DNA of 15,319 bases. Origin: Bacteroidales bacterium (GTDB taxonomy: Bacteria > Bacteroidota > Bacteroidia > Bacteroidales > UBA932). The notes beneath the pieces were generated by a model. The model saw nothing but the letters and a program-made list of their open reading frames with translations. It ran no database searches and was not told the DNA's origin. This document shows positions 1 through 7,698 of this stretch, piece after piece. Where the stretch lies: the NCBI GenBank assembly GCA_004555145.1, contig SFJB01000028.1:1-15319 (forward strand), read 5' to 3'. Within the stretch, counting starts at the first letter, position 1, and the number at the start of each line of letters is the position of its first letter. The position numbers and the translations under genes were made by a program.

Positions 1-1329
1 ACCTATACGCTCGATATCGCGTATGGACCTGAAGGTAGTGGAAAGATAGATATGGTCACGCTCGCTGAGGGCAGATTTGTTGGAAAGCTTCACCACGAAA
101 TCCACAAGGGCGCGGTTGATGAAGTTGATTTCTTCCTCGGTCTTGTCGAACACTCCCCTCTTAGAGAAATTCAGAGAAGTGATGATTTCGATGGAACGGT
201 CGAAGTTATCCATTGCCAGGTGGGACATTCGTATTATTTCGTTCTTCACCTGTTCAACTGCAAGAGGTGGGGTACGGAGCATATTTTCGTCCACATAGCG
301 CAGTTTGAAAGCGTTTTCCTCCGCCTCGGATGCAGCATCCGGGATGAGGCGGCATACGAGTTTAACCAGAGTTTCATTCAACGGAAGTATCACGATGACA
401 GTGCACACATTGAAGAAAGTGTGGAACATCGCGAGCTGGGTCTGAGGCACACCCGGGAACATATTCTCAAACATCACCCCAAAGTTGACCGCTCCTCCGG
501 AGAAGAGCCCGAGCAGCCAACCGACAATCAGGAAAAGCAATACTCCGGAACAGTTGAAGAGCAGGTGGATGAGGGCGGTGCGCTTGGCGTTCTTTCCGCT
601 GGCAATGCCGGCAATGATGGCAACGACGCAGGAACCGATGTTCGAGCCCATTGTGAGGAAGATGCCCTGCTCGAGGTTTATGAGCCCGGTAACCACCATT
701 GTAAGGGCAATGGAAGTCATCACCGAAGAGCTTTGAATGATTGCGGTGAAGATTGCACCGATGAGTACCAGGAGAATAGGATTTTCAATCTTTGCAAGGA
801 AAGTCTTTACGCCATCCAGAGCGGCAAATTCTCCCATAGAACTGCTCATCAGCGAAAGACCGACGAAAAGCATGCCGAAACCGGCAAGTACACCTCCCAT
901 CGTACGCCATCTGTCCTGCCTGGAGAAGAGACTCAGGAACGCGCCCATACCTGCAAAGGCAGAAAAAATGACCGTAGTTGAAAGGGCGTTGCTTCCGAAC
1001 ATACCCAATGCTACGATCTGCGCTGTGATGGTGGTTCCTATATTTGCACCATATATTATTGTCGCCGCCTGACTCAGGGAGATGATGCCGGCATTTACAA
1101 AGCCAATGGTCATCACCGTGGTCGCTCCCGAGCTTTGGATGGCAGCAGTGCCCAGGGCACCTATGCCGACTCCGAGCAATCTGCTTTTGGAGGCTTTTGC
1201 AAACAGTTTCTTAAGTTTGGTGGAACTTGCGGATTCCAGATTGGTGCTCATCATCTGGCAGGCAATCAGAAAGATGCCTATTCCAGCCAGGAGAGTCAGG
1301 ATTGCGGACAATACTGCAGTTGTACCCAT
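1..1329 (-). CDS. Na+/phosphate cotransporter family protein (NptA/PNaS type), 3' end outside window
   Basis: Reading the minus strand from ATG at 1329 gives 443 uninterrupted residues running off the left edge. The protein is an inner-membrane Na+-coupled phosphate symporter of the PNaS family. Two inverted copies of the family signature are visible: QSS at residues 65-67, followed by GANIGT near 94-99, and QSS at 199-201, followed by GSNIGS near 228-233. About eight hydrophobic segments lie between residues 5 and 325. From about residue 355 the sequence turns soluble and helical, matching the start of the PhoU-like C-terminal domain of bacterial members; roughly 100 or more residues are probably missing. 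It is divergent from the antiporter gene at 1705 across an AT-rich spacer. No clear promoter of its own was found. Family call is firm; whether phosphate is the true substrate is inferred from homology. Confidence 0.93.
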   Translation of the reverse strand, partial: MGTTAVLSAILTLLAGIGIFLIACQMMSTNLESASSTKLKKLFAKASKSRLLGVGIGALGTAAIQSSGATTVMTIGFVNAGIISLSQAATIIYGANIGTTITAQIVALGMFGSNALSTTVIFSAFAGMGAFLSLFSRQDRWRTMGGVLAGFGMLFVGLSLMSSSMGEFAALDGVKTFLAKIENPILLVLIGAIFTAIIQSSSVMTSIALTMVVTGLINLEQGIFLTMGSNIGSCVVAIIAGIASGKNAKRTALIHLLFNCSGVLLFLIVGWLLGLFSGGAVNFGVMFENMFPGVPQTQLAMFHTFFNVCTVIVILPLNETLVKLVCRLIPDAASEAEENAFKLRYVDENMLRTPPLAVEQVKNEIIRMSHLAMDNFDRSIEIITSLNFSKRGVFDKTEEEINFINRALVDFVVKLSNKSALSERDHIYLSTTFRSIRDIERIG

Positions 1330-1542
1330 CATTATTATTCTGTTAACGAAAAATCGTATAAAGTTAACAATATTTTAACAAATTCTTAATAATTCCTTCA
1401 AATCTTTTCGATCCAGCGGTCCAATGACATTTACAGCAAGAATAAACTAAATATTATTATAAAAGTTTTTCATCGCCTAAATATCTGATAATCAGCAGAA
1501 AAAATATTTATTAAAAATTTTTCAAAAAATTTCTTAAAAAAT
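1330..1542. other. AT-rich intergenic spacer between divergent transporter genes
   Basis: This stretch holds no credible gene on either strand. It is strongly AT-rich compared with the flanking genes. At its right end three A-tract/T-tract blocks (about 1513-1522, 1524-1532 and 1536-1545) are centred roughly 12 bases apart, directly upstream of and overlapping the -33 element of the antiporter promoter. This arrangement may bend DNA or act like an UP element. I did not find a clean TAnnTTTG box for the leftward cotransporter gene; the best match (complement of 1437-1444) has one mismatch and no evident -33. Confidence 0.5.
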
Positions 1543-1573
1543 TTTGCAGAATTGATTTTTTGTTGTACCTTTG
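1543..1573 (+). promoter_or_regulatory. Bacteroidetes-type promoter for the cation:proton antiporter gene
   Basis: TTTG at 1543-1546, a 19-base spacer, then TACCTTTG at 1566-1573. This matches the Bacteroidetes sigma consensus (TTTG, about 19-20 bases, TAnnTTTG) without mismatch. The inferred transcript start is near 1579, giving a leader of about 125 bases before the ATG at 1705. Confidence 0.75.
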
Positions 1574-1578
1574 CACTC

Positions 1579-1704
1579 GGGTTGAGTAAGTGACCTGTCT
1601 GGCCCGTCAACCTATTGGTTATTAGTTTTAGTGTTATTAATTATGTGGTTAGTGTGAGTTGTCGCCGTGAGGTCACAACTCATTTCTTTTTAATGAGCTG
1701 CTTT
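1579..1704 (+). promoter_or_regulatory. Structured 5' leader of the antiporter mRNA
   Basis: Two inverted repeats lie in tandem in the untranslated leader. The first pairs GGTTGA (1580-1585) with TCAACC (1607-1612), extendable by a G-U pair. The second pairs GAGTTGT (1656-1662) with ACAACTC (1675-1681), extendable by one A-U and one G-U pair, with a loop of 12 bases. The second ends 23 bases before the ATG at 1705 and 11 before the alternative ATG at 1693. Between them is a U-rich stretch with degenerate GGTTA/GTTATTA repeats. I do not recognise a known riboswitch class; a regulatory role is inference. Confidence 0.4.
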
Positions 1705-3960
1705 ATGAACGAAGAACTGAATTTCGCCCGCGACCTCGCCCTGATTCTCATATCAGCCGGAGTGTTCACCATCATCTCAAGGGCTCTGAAACAGCCCCTG
1801 GTGCTCGGCTATATCCTGGCCGGATTCCTCATCGGCCCGAACATTGACTTCTTTTTCAGCATTTCAAGCACCGAAGCCGTCCACCAATGGTCGGAAATTG
1901 GTATGATCTTCCTTATGTTCGGCCTCGGTCTGGAATTCAGCTTCAAGAAGTTGCTTAGGGTTGGCAGTTCCGCTTTGATAACAGCTGTAAGCAAATTCGT
2001 GGGAGTCTTCCTCTTCGGCTACCTTGCAGGCCAGGCAATGTCCTGGTCAACGATGGAAAGCATCTTTCTAGGAGGCCTGCTGTCAATGTCCTCCACCACT
2101 GTCATCATCAAGGCATACGACGAAATGGGTCTGAAACGAAAGCCGTACGCCCAGGTGGTCTTCGGCACCATCATCATCGAGGATATGATTGCCATACTCC
2201 TTATGGTGCTGCTCTCCTCACTCGCCGTATCCAACAAGTTCGCAGGCGGAGAAATGCTCTTCAACCTGGGAAAGCTCGCCTTCTTTCTGATACTCTGGTT
2301 CCTCGTGGGCATATACCTCATCCCTACCCTGCTCAAGCGCGCCGGGAAATACATAAACAGCGAGATTCTGCTCATCGTAAGCATAGGTCTGTGCTTCGGC
2401 ATGGTTGCATTCGCCGAAACCGTCGGCTTCTCCTCCGCACTCGGAGCCTTCGTTATGGGTTCCATCCTGGCAGAGACGGTCGAGTCCGGGAAGATCGAGA
2501 AACTCGTGACTCCAATCAAGGACCTCTTCGGCGCCGTATTCTTCGTCTCGGTGGGTATGATGGTCTCCCCTGCCGTAATCGGACAGCACTGGCTCACCAT
2601 ACTCATAATCACGCTCGTGGTGCTTGTCGCCGACATACTTTTCGTGTCCATAGGTGTGACGCTCGCCGGCAAGGGCCTGGAAAATGCCGTACACGCCGGA
2701 TTCAGCCTTGCCCAACTTGGCGAGTTCGGTTTCATCATCGCCGGCGTCGGTTGTTCGCTCGGAGTGATGCGCGACTTCATCTACCCTGTAATCATCGCAG
2801 TGTCCGTGATTACCACCTTCACCGCTCCCTATATGATCAAACTTTCCACTCCTGCATACATTTTTCTGAAGAAGATCCTGCCCGCGAAGGTGCTGGCTCG
2901 GATAGACAGGGACGATGACAAGGAAAACAAGTCAGTTGCGGAGCAGAGCGAGTGGAAACTGCTCATCAAGTCCTATGTCAGCCGAATCGTGATGTACGGC
3001 GTCGTGATAATAGCCATCGATCTTGCCGCCAAGGCATACGCAGGACCTCTTCTGCTCAAGATCTTCCCACATCTGGGCGACTCGGCACTCACGGCAATCG
3101 GCCTGTGCATCACTCTGACAGCTATGGCTCCTTTCATTTATGGCATGGGAGTTAGCACAGGCGCAATCAACAATCACGCAGTAAAGCTGCTCAAGGAGAA
3201 CAGGCGCAACGCCCTTCCGATATTCGGGCTCGTGCTTCTGCGCGCGCTCGTCGCCACCGGTGCCGTTGTGATTGTGGTTTCCGCGTGGGTGGAGCTTTCA
3301 GCCTGGACCATACTCCTGATCCTGCTGATGGGCGTAATCCTGATTCTGGTGGCACGCCGCTGGTTCAAGCGCTACTCCCTGATGGAGAGCAGGTTCCTCA
3401 GCAACCTCAACGAGAAGGAAAACCTTGAACGCAAACTTGCTCCGGTCACCACCACCTTCAACGACAAGCTCAAGGGCTACGACGTACACATAGAGCCGGT
3501 AATCGTGCCGCAGAATTCCGGATTTATCGGTCACAGGCTGAAAACGGTCCCGATTAGAAGCGAAAGCGGCGCAAGCATAATCAAGATCGGGAGAGGCAGC
3601 GAGAACATAGTCATACCTTCGGGCGAAGTCAGGCTTTACCCTTTCGACAAGATGCTGGCAGTAGGTACCAGTGAGCAGTTGGAGAAACTCAGGGAGCTGA
3701 TGAAATCATCCATACCGAACCCGTCCGAGAATAACGGCGAGGAAAGTTTCAATGTGGTGGCGTTCACCCTGAGCGAGGAATCCTACCTCACGGGCAAGAG
3801 CATACGCGAATGTTCCCTGTCCGGATACCAGTGTATGGTAATAAGCGTTCTGCGCGGCGAAAACTTCATCGCCAACCCTAAGGCAGACTTCTGTTTCCGC
3901 AGCGCAGACACCGTGTGGATTGCAGGAAACACCGATTCCTGCGAATGGTTAAAAGGCTAA
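1705..3960 (+). CDS. CPA2-family cation:proton antiporter (Kef-like) with two C-terminal RCK_C-like domains
   Basis: This 751-residue inner-membrane protein most likely exchanges K+ or Na+ for protons. Residues about 8-390 form the CPA2 exchanger domain: an early QPLVLGY stretch, [11 protein letters not shown] near residue 75, and the acidic pair E159-D160 in IIIEDMIAI at the position of the ion-binding residues. A second block of hydrophobic helices (about 420-550) follows. Then come two soluble RCK_C (TrkA-C)-like domains, about 590-675 and 682-751, with no Rossmann TrkA-N domain between, so regulation may be by a ligand other than NAD(H). The frame stays open back to a TTG at 1615; ATG 1705 (or 1693) is preferred because the upstream region overlaps the leader and CPA2 proteins of this type start close to the first helix. 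Its stop overlaps the opposing tdh stop. The ion specificity cannot be read from sequence. Confidence 0.9.
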   Translation: MNEELNFARDLALILISAGVFTIISRALKQPLVLGYILAGFLIGPNIDFFFSISSTEAVHQWSEIGMIFLMFGLGLEFSFKKLLRVGSSALITAVSKFVGVFLFGYLAGQAMSWSTMESIFLGGLLSMSSTTVIIKAYDEMGLKRKPYAQVVFGTIIIEDMIAILLMVLLSSLAVSNKFAGGEMLFNLGKLAFFLILWFLVGIYLIPTLLKRAGKYINSEILLIVSIGLCFGMVAFAETVGFSSALGAFVMGSILAETVESGKIEKLVTPIKDLFGAVFFVSVGMMVSPAVIGQHWLTILIITLVVLVADILFVSIGVTLAGKGLENAVHAGFSLAQLGEFGFIIAGVGCSLGVMRDFIYPVIIAVSVITTFTAPYMIKLSTPAYIFLKKILPAKVLARIDRDDDKENKSVAEQSEWKLLIKSYVSRIVMYGVVIIAIDLAAKAYAGPLLLKIFPHLGDSALTAIGLCITLTAMAPFIYGMGVSTGAINNHAVKLLKENRRNALPIFGLVLLRALVATGAVVIVVSAWVELSAWTILLILLMGVILILVARRWFKRYSLMESRFLSNLNEKENLERKLAPVTTTFNDKLKGYDVHIEPVIVPQNSGFIGHRLKTVPIRSESGASIIKIGRGSENIVIPSGEVRLYPFDKMLAVGTSEQLEKLRELMKSSIPNPSENNGEESFNVVAFTLSEESYLTGKSIRECSLSGYQCMVISVLRGENFIANPKADFCFRSADTVWIAGNTDSCEWLKG

Positions 3961-4982
3961 AGTTCAAGAAGGACCTTTCCGCACTGACCGCTCTTCATCA
4001 CGTCGAAGCCCTTTTGGAATTCGTCGAACTTGAAGCGGTGGGTGATGACAGGAGTGAGGTCGAGACCGGAGATGAGCATCTGCTCCATCTTATACCAGGT
4101 TTCCCACATCTCTCGGCCATAAATACCCTTGAGAGTCAATGCATTGAAGATGATTTTGCTCCAAGGGACCTGGGCGGTGTCCGGCTGGATTCCAAGCAGG
4201 GCAATCTTTGAGCCGGAGTACATACTCTCCACCATTTCCTTGAATGCAACAGGAGATCCTGACATCTCCAGACCCACATCGAAGCCCTTGAGTCCGAGTT
4301 CGTGCATAGCAGTGGCGACTGACTGTCCCTTGGTAGGATTCACGCAAAGGGTCGCACCCATCTTCTTTGCAATCTCCAGACGGTAATCGCTGAGGTCAGT
4401 CACAACCACGTTGCGCGCACCGGCAAACCTGCATATTGCAGTTGCCATAGTGCCTATCAGACCGGCTCCGGTAATGAGAACGTCTTCTCCGAGCACAGGG
4501 AAGGAGAGCGCAGTGTGGGTAGCGTTTCCGAAAGGATCCATAATTGCCAGAAAGTCATCCGGAATGCGGGAATCCACCTTCACTACATTGCTTGCAGGGA
4601 TGCTCAGATATTCGGCGAAAGCTCCGTCACGGTTCACACCCACGCCAATGGAGTTCTCGCAGATGTGCTCGCGTCCACGACGGCAGTTACGGCAGTGGCC
4701 GCAGGCTATATGCCCCTCTCCAGTAACGCGGTCACCTATCTTGAGATTCTTCCCCACTCCGCTTCCGAGTTCAACGATTTCACCCACATACTCGTGGCCA
4801 ATCGTCATAGGGGTCTTGATGGTATTCTGCGACCACTGGTCCCAGTTGTAGATGTGCAGGTCGGTGCCGCAGATTGCAACTTTCTTGATTTTGATAAGAA
4901 CGTCGTTCACGCCCACTTCCGGCATAGGAACGTCTTCCATCCATATGCCAGGCTCGGCATACTTCTTAACGAGTGCTTTCAT
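3957..4982 (-). CDS. tdh: L-threonine 3-dehydrogenase (zinc-dependent, NAD+)
   Basis: The product oxidises L-threonine to 2-amino-3-ketobutyrate with NAD+ in the cytoplasm, the first step of threonine conversion to glycine. From ATG 4982 it is 341 residues, the length of the E. coli enzyme. It is a medium-chain zinc dehydrogenase: catalytic zinc ligands C38 and H63-E64, structural zinc cysteines C94, C97, C100 and C108, and a GAGLIG nucleotide-binding turn near residue 172. The frame continues 49 codons upstream to 5129, but that extension would overlap the promoter and start of kbl and encodes a hydrophobic stretch unlike Tdh, so 4982 is the start. The partner gene kbl is divergent rather than in one operon as in E. 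coli. The last codons overlap the antiporter stop by four bases. Confidence 0.95.
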   Translation of the reverse strand: MKALVKKYAEPGIWMEDVPMPEVGVNDVLIKIKKVAICGTDLHIYNWDQWSQNTIKTPMTIGHEYVGEIVELGSGVGKNLKIGDRVTGEGHIACGHCRNCRRGREHICENSIGVGVNRDGAFAEYLSIPASNVVKVDSRIPDDFLAIMDPFGNATHTALSFPVLGEDVLITGAGLIGTMATAICRFAGARNVVVTDLSDYRLEIAKKMGATLCVNPTKGQSVATAMHELGLKGFDVGLEMSGSPVAFKEMVESMYSGSKIALLGIQPDTAQVPWSKIIFNALTLKGIYGREMWETWYKMEQMLISGLDLTPVITHRFKFDEFQKGFDVMKSGQCGKVLLEL

Positions 4983-5005
4983 TTCATTTATTGAATTAGG
5001 GACGA

Positions 5006-5013
5006 CAAAGATA
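5006..5013 (-). promoter_or_regulatory. -7 box for tdh
   Basis: On the minus strand 5013-5006 reads TATCTTTG, a perfect TAnnTTTG box, 23 bases ahead of the tdh ATG. No convincing TTTG is found at the expected -33 distance. The leader would be short, about 17 bases. Confidence 0.5.
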
Positions 5014-5042
5014 GGTAAATTTTGATTTAAGTGTCCTTTTTC

Positions 5043-5073
5043 TTTGAAAAATGCAGCAAATGCAGTAATTTCA
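5043..5073 (+). promoter_or_regulatory. Candidate promoter for kbl
   Basis: TTTG at 5043-5046 is followed after exactly 19 bases by TAATTTCA at 5066-5073, which matches the -7 consensus in four of six fixed positions. The spacing equals that of the antiporter promoter. Transcription would begin near 5080, giving a leader of about 15 bases to ATG 5095. Weak -7 box, so moderate confidence only. Confidence 0.4.
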
Positions 5074-5094
5074 CACCATAATAAGAAAACTGCA

Positions 5095-6282
5095 ATGTAC
5101 GGTAAAATGAAAGAGCATCTCAGAGACACTCTCGCTGAGATCCGCGAGGCGGGACTCTATAAGGAGGAACGCCTGATTGAGAGTTCGCAATCCGCCGCAA
5201 TACAGGTGGCGGGCAAGGAGGTTCTGAATTTCTGCGCAAACAACTATCTCGGACTGGCAAATGACCCGCGTCTGGTGGAGGCTTCTTCCAGGATGATGAA
5301 GGAAAGGGGCTTCGGAATGGCTTCAGTGCGTTTCATCTGCGGCACGCAGGATATCCACAAACAGCTTGAGGCAGCCATCAGCGACTATTTCAAGACCGAA
5401 GACACCATACTCTACGCCGCTTGCTTCGACGCGAACGGAGGAGTGTTCGAGCCTCTGCTCACCGAAGAGGATGCCATCATTTCCGATGCCCTCAACCACG
5501 CTTCCATTATCGACGGCGTCCGCCTCTGCAAGGCAAAGAGATACCGCTACGCCAACGCTGATATGGAAGAGCTCGAGCGTTGTCTCAAGGAGGCCCAGGC
5601 CCAGAGATTCAGAATCATAGTAACGGACGGCGTGTTCTCGATGGACGGAAACGTGGCTCCGGTGGACAAGATTTGCGACCTGGCGGAGAAGTACGATGCG
5701 CTGGTGATGGTGGACGAATCACACTCCGCAGGAGTCGTGGGAGCAACAGGCCACGGCGTAAGCGAGCTCACCGGCACCTACGGCAGGGTTGACATCTACA
5801 CCGGCACGCTCGGAAAGGCCTTCGGTGGCGCGATGGGCGGATTCACCACAGGACGCAAGGAAATCATCGATCTTCTCAGGCAGAGGAGCCGCCCTTATCT
5901 CTTTTCAAACTCCCTGGCTCCGTGCATCATAGGTGCCAGCCTCGAGGTATTCCGCATTCTTAAGGAAAGCAATGCACTCCACGACAAGCTTGTCGAGAAT
6001 GTCAACTACTTCAGGGACAAGATGATTGCCGCAGGCTTCGACATCAAGCCTACCCAGAGCGCCATCTGTGCAGTAATGCTGTATGACGCAAGGCTTTCCC
6101 AGGTATTTGCGGCAAAGATGCAGGAGGAGGGAATATACGTGACCGGATTCTACTACCCTGTAGTGCCAAAGGACCAGGCGCGCATACGCGTGCAGATTTC
6201 CGCCGCCCACGAACGCGAGCAGCTGGACAAGTGCATTGCCGCTTTCGTGAAGGTAGGAAAGGAACTCGGAGTGCTCAAGTAG
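5095..6282 (+). CDS. kbl: Glycine C-acetyltransferase (2-amino-3-ketobutyrate CoA ligase)
   Basis: This PLP enzyme of the alpha-oxoamine synthase family cleaves 2-amino-3-ketobutyrate with CoA to glycine and acetyl-CoA, the step after Tdh. From ATG 5095 it is 395 residues, against 398 in E. coli. Signatures are the N-terminal [11 protein letters not shown] stretch (about residues 42-52), the DESHS motif where the aspartate contacts the PLP ring (about 207-211), and the Schiff-base lysine K241 in [13 protein letters not shown]. Close relatives such as BioF and HemA share the fold, but the N-terminal KEER and [11 protein letters not shown] sequences and the adjacent tdh favour Kbl. An ATG 12 bases downstream (5107) is an alternative start. 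The frame is open upstream to 5044, but that would overlap the candidate promoter. Its end overlaps the convergent tcdA by eight bases. Confidence 0.95.
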   Translation: MYGKMKEHLRDTLAEIREAGLYKEERLIESSQSAAIQVAGKEVLNFCANNYLGLANDPRLVEASSRMMKERGFGMASVRFICGTQDIHKQLEAAISDYFKTEDTILYAACFDANGGVFEPLLTEEDAIISDALNHASIIDGVRLCKAKRYRYANADMEELERCLKEAQAQRFRIIVTDGVFSMDGNVAPVDKICDLAEKYDALVMVDESHSAGVVGATGHGVSELTGTYGRVDIYTGTLGKAFGGAMGGFTTGRKEIIDLLRQRSRPYLFSNSLAPCIIGASLEVFRILKESNALHDKLVENVNYFRDKMIAAGFDIKPTQSAICAVMLYDARLSQVFAAKMQEEGIYVTGFYYPVVPKDQARIRVQISAAHEREQLDKCIAAFVKVGKELGVLK

Positions 6283-7000
6283 TCTCTTCAGACTCATGAG
6301 GCCGGCACTTCTCATAGATATCCTCTATGACCAGTCCGGCGAGGGTCATTCCGAAAATGGAGGTGATATGCACCAGAGAGCCCTTCAGTTCCCCACTCAG
6401 TTCATCTCCGTAAACGCATTTGAAACTATGCTCAGGCAGGGTATGATTCTGCCTGAGCTTTTTTCTCAGTGCAGCGCCGAGGGGACAGTCCCTCACCTTC
6501 CAGAAATTGCCCACCTTGATGCGGCGGGGGTCAATTTTCCTGGCCGCGCCCATAGAGGAAAAGAATACTGCCGGAGTGGCTGTGGCGGCAAGTATCAGGG
6601 CAGCCTTATCTTTCAGGGAATCTATGGCATCTATGATGTAGTCATATTCCTCCAAGCCGAACTCAGAGGCCGTTTCACTGCTGAATACTTTCCTTAGAGG
6701 GATTATTTCCGCCTCGGAATTGATCTTGAGCATTTCTTCCCGCATTGCTTCAACCTTTGGACGCCCCACACTGAGCGTAGTGGCCATACGCTGGCGGTTT
6801 ATATTGCTAACGCTGACCGTATCGAAATCAACTATGCTTATATGTTCAACACCGGCCCTGACCAGGCCTTCCACGCACCAGCTTCCCACGCCGCCTACAC
6901 CGAAGACTATAACTTTGACTTCCCTGAGCCTCTGCTGCACCGCATCCCCCAGCACAAGACCAGCTCTTTGGAAAATATCAGAATATGAGTATTGATCCAT
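6275..7000 (-). CDS. tcdA: tRNA threonylcarbamoyladenosine dehydratase (ThiF/E1-like)
   Basis: The 241-residue protein belongs to the ThiF/MoeB/E1-like adenylating superfamily, TcdA (YgdL/CsdL) branch, which uses ATP to cyclise t6A at position 37 of ANN-decoding tRNAs to ct6A. Visible features are the nucleotide-binding GVGGVGS at residues 34-40, the D58-D60 pair in IVDFDTV, the N66-I-N-R-Q segment that binds ATP in E1-like proteins, and DAIDSLKDKAAL near 124-135. MoeB and ThiF are alternatives, but the N-terminal YSDIFQRAGLVLG and the PLGAALRKKLR segment near 183 are typical of TcdA, and the CxxC zinc pairs of MoeB are not seen. It is somewhat shorter than E. coli TcdA. The gene is divergent from ridA (69-base gap) and convergent with kbl. 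Confidence 0.88.
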   Translation of the reverse strand: MDQYSYSDIFQRAGLVLGDAVQQRLREVKVIVFGVGGVGSWCVEGLVRAGVEHISIVDFDTVSVSNINRQRMATTLSVGRPKVEAMREEMLKINSEAEIIPLRKVFSSETASEFGLEEYDYIIDAIDSLKDKAALILAATATPAVFFSSMGAARKIDPRRIKVGNFWKVRDCPLGAALRKKLRQNHTLPEHSFKCVYGDELSGELKGSLVHITSIFGMTLAGLVIEDIYEKCRPHESEETT

Positions 7001-7024
7001 TGAAATAATTGCTGATTTTTACTG

Positions 7025-7032
7025 CAAAGTAA
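7025..7032 (-). promoter_or_regulatory. Possible -7 box for tcdA
   Basis: The minus strand reads TTACTTTG from 7032 to 7025, one mismatch from TAnnTTTG, 24 bases ahead of the tcdA ATG; this distance resembles that of the tdh box. No clear -33 element is seen. Confidence 0.3.
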
Positions 7033-7069
7033 ATGAAAATTAATTATATTGCACGAAAATTCTACATTT

Positions 7070-7444
7070 ATGAAGAAAACAATTGCTTCCCCAAAGGCAC
7101 CGGCTGCGGTCGGACCTTACTCTCAGGCCGTTGAGCTCAACGGCACTCTTTTCATCTCAGGCCAGCTTCCTGCGGATCCCGCCACCGGCGAGTTCCCGGA
7201 GGGCATTGAAGCCCAGACAAGACGTTCCCTTGACAATCTGGGATACATACTCGAAGAAGCGGGACTGGGATTTGATGACGTAGTGAAAACCACTGTCCTG
7301 CTGGATGACATCAAGAACTTTGGAGCAATGAATGCTGTGTATGCCGAGTACTTCAAGTCTGACAAGCCTGCCAGGGTTTGTTATGAAGTGGCCGCACTTC
7401 CCAAGGGAGCCAAGGTGGAGATTGATGCCATTGCAGGGAAATAG
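7070..7444 (+). CDS. ridA: RidA family reactive enamine/imine deaminase
   Basis: This 124-residue cytoplasmic protein of the YjgF/YER057c/UK114 family hydrolyses reactive enamine/imine intermediates released by PLP enzymes such as threonine dehydratase, protecting other PLP enzymes. Family features are GPYSQAV (14-21, with Y17), FISGQLP (28-34), and R102 and E117 in PARVCYEVAALPKGAKVEIDAIA, equivalent to R105 and E120 in E. coli RidA; R105 is essential for deaminase activity. Length is normal. The frame is open back to a TTG at 7049, but ATG 7070 matches the family N-terminus. The region upstream (about 7045-7052, TATATTGC) is only a poor -7 match, so its promoter is unclear. A small membrane-protein gene follows after 17 bases and probably shares the transcript. 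Confidence 0.95.
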   Translation: MKKTIASPKAPAAVGPYSQAVELNGTLFISGQLPADPATGEFPEGIEAQTRRSLDNLGYILEEAGLGFDDVVKTTVLLDDIKNFGAMNAVYAEYFKSDKPARVCYEVAALPKGAKVEIDAIAGK

Positions 7445-7461
7445 GCACATCTTTTAAATTT

Positions 7462-7698
7462 ATGAAAAAGGGATTCAAAAAGGGAAACCTGATAGGCATC
7501 ATCCTCTCAACCGTTTTCATCATTGCCGGTATTGTAATCATCGCTGTGCCGGCGAGTGTATCAGTCAACATCATCGGCGGCATCCTTATTGCCGTCAACA
7601 TTATTGTCTTTGTCCTCCTCTTCAGGTCAGGTCGCTACTGGACCTCCCCGGAACCCCTTGAGAAAGGGGGAAAGGAAGACGAACTCCTGGAGAAATGA
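7462..7698 (+). CDS. Small two-helix membrane protein of unknown function
   Basis: A 78-residue protein I do not recognise. A basic start (KKGFKKG) is followed by two hydrophobic helices, about residues 8-30 and 34-54, joined by a short turn, and then a charged, proline-containing C-terminal tail of about 24 residues rich in Glu and Lys. By the positive-inside rule the N-terminus is likely cytoplasmic, and the tail then also faces the cytoplasm. The ATG lies 17 bases after the ridA stop, so cotranscription is likely, but the link may only be positional. The stop codon directly abuts the stop of the convergent luxS gene. Sensible hydrophobicity pattern and gene spacing support a real gene. Confidence 0.7.
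   Translation: MKKGFKKGNLIGIILSTVFIIAGIVIIAVPASVSVNIIGGILIAVNIIVFVLLFRSGRYWTSPEPLEKGGKEDELLEK
7654..7669. repeat. GC-rich hairpin inside the 3' end of the small membrane-protein gene
   Basis: CCCCTT (7654-7659) and AAGGGG (7664-7669) form a perfect 6-bp stem with a GAGA tetraloop on the plus strand. It lies 30 bases before the stop codon. No T-run follows, so it is not a classical terminator, although it could slow RNA polymerase or protect the 3' end of the transcript. Confidence 0.35.

Noticed and set aside
52..981. A 309-codon open frame on the plus strand
   Set aside because: It is antisense to the Na+/phosphate cotransporter, whose minus-strand translation shows clear duplicated QSS motifs and helices; the plus-strand product is rich in His, Glu and Cys with no recognisable domain.
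1615..1704. TTG start adding 30 residues to the antiporter
   Set aside because: The segment overlaps the structured leader and has no counterpart in the family; ATG at 1705 or 1693 is close to the first helix as expected.
2019..2780. A 253-codon open frame on the minus strand
   Set aside because: Antisense to the antiporter membrane domain; composition (many Ser, Pro, Met) is typical of a mirror frame.
4983..5129. N-terminal extension of tdh with a hydrophobic, signal-like stretch
   Set aside because: It would overlap the kbl start and both promoters, and Tdh is a cytoplasmic enzyme whose 341-residue length fits the start at 4982 exactly.
7654..7669. Hairpin as an intrinsic terminator for ridA and the small membrane gene
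   Set aside because: It sits inside the coding region and has no T-run on either side, so a classical terminator is not supported.
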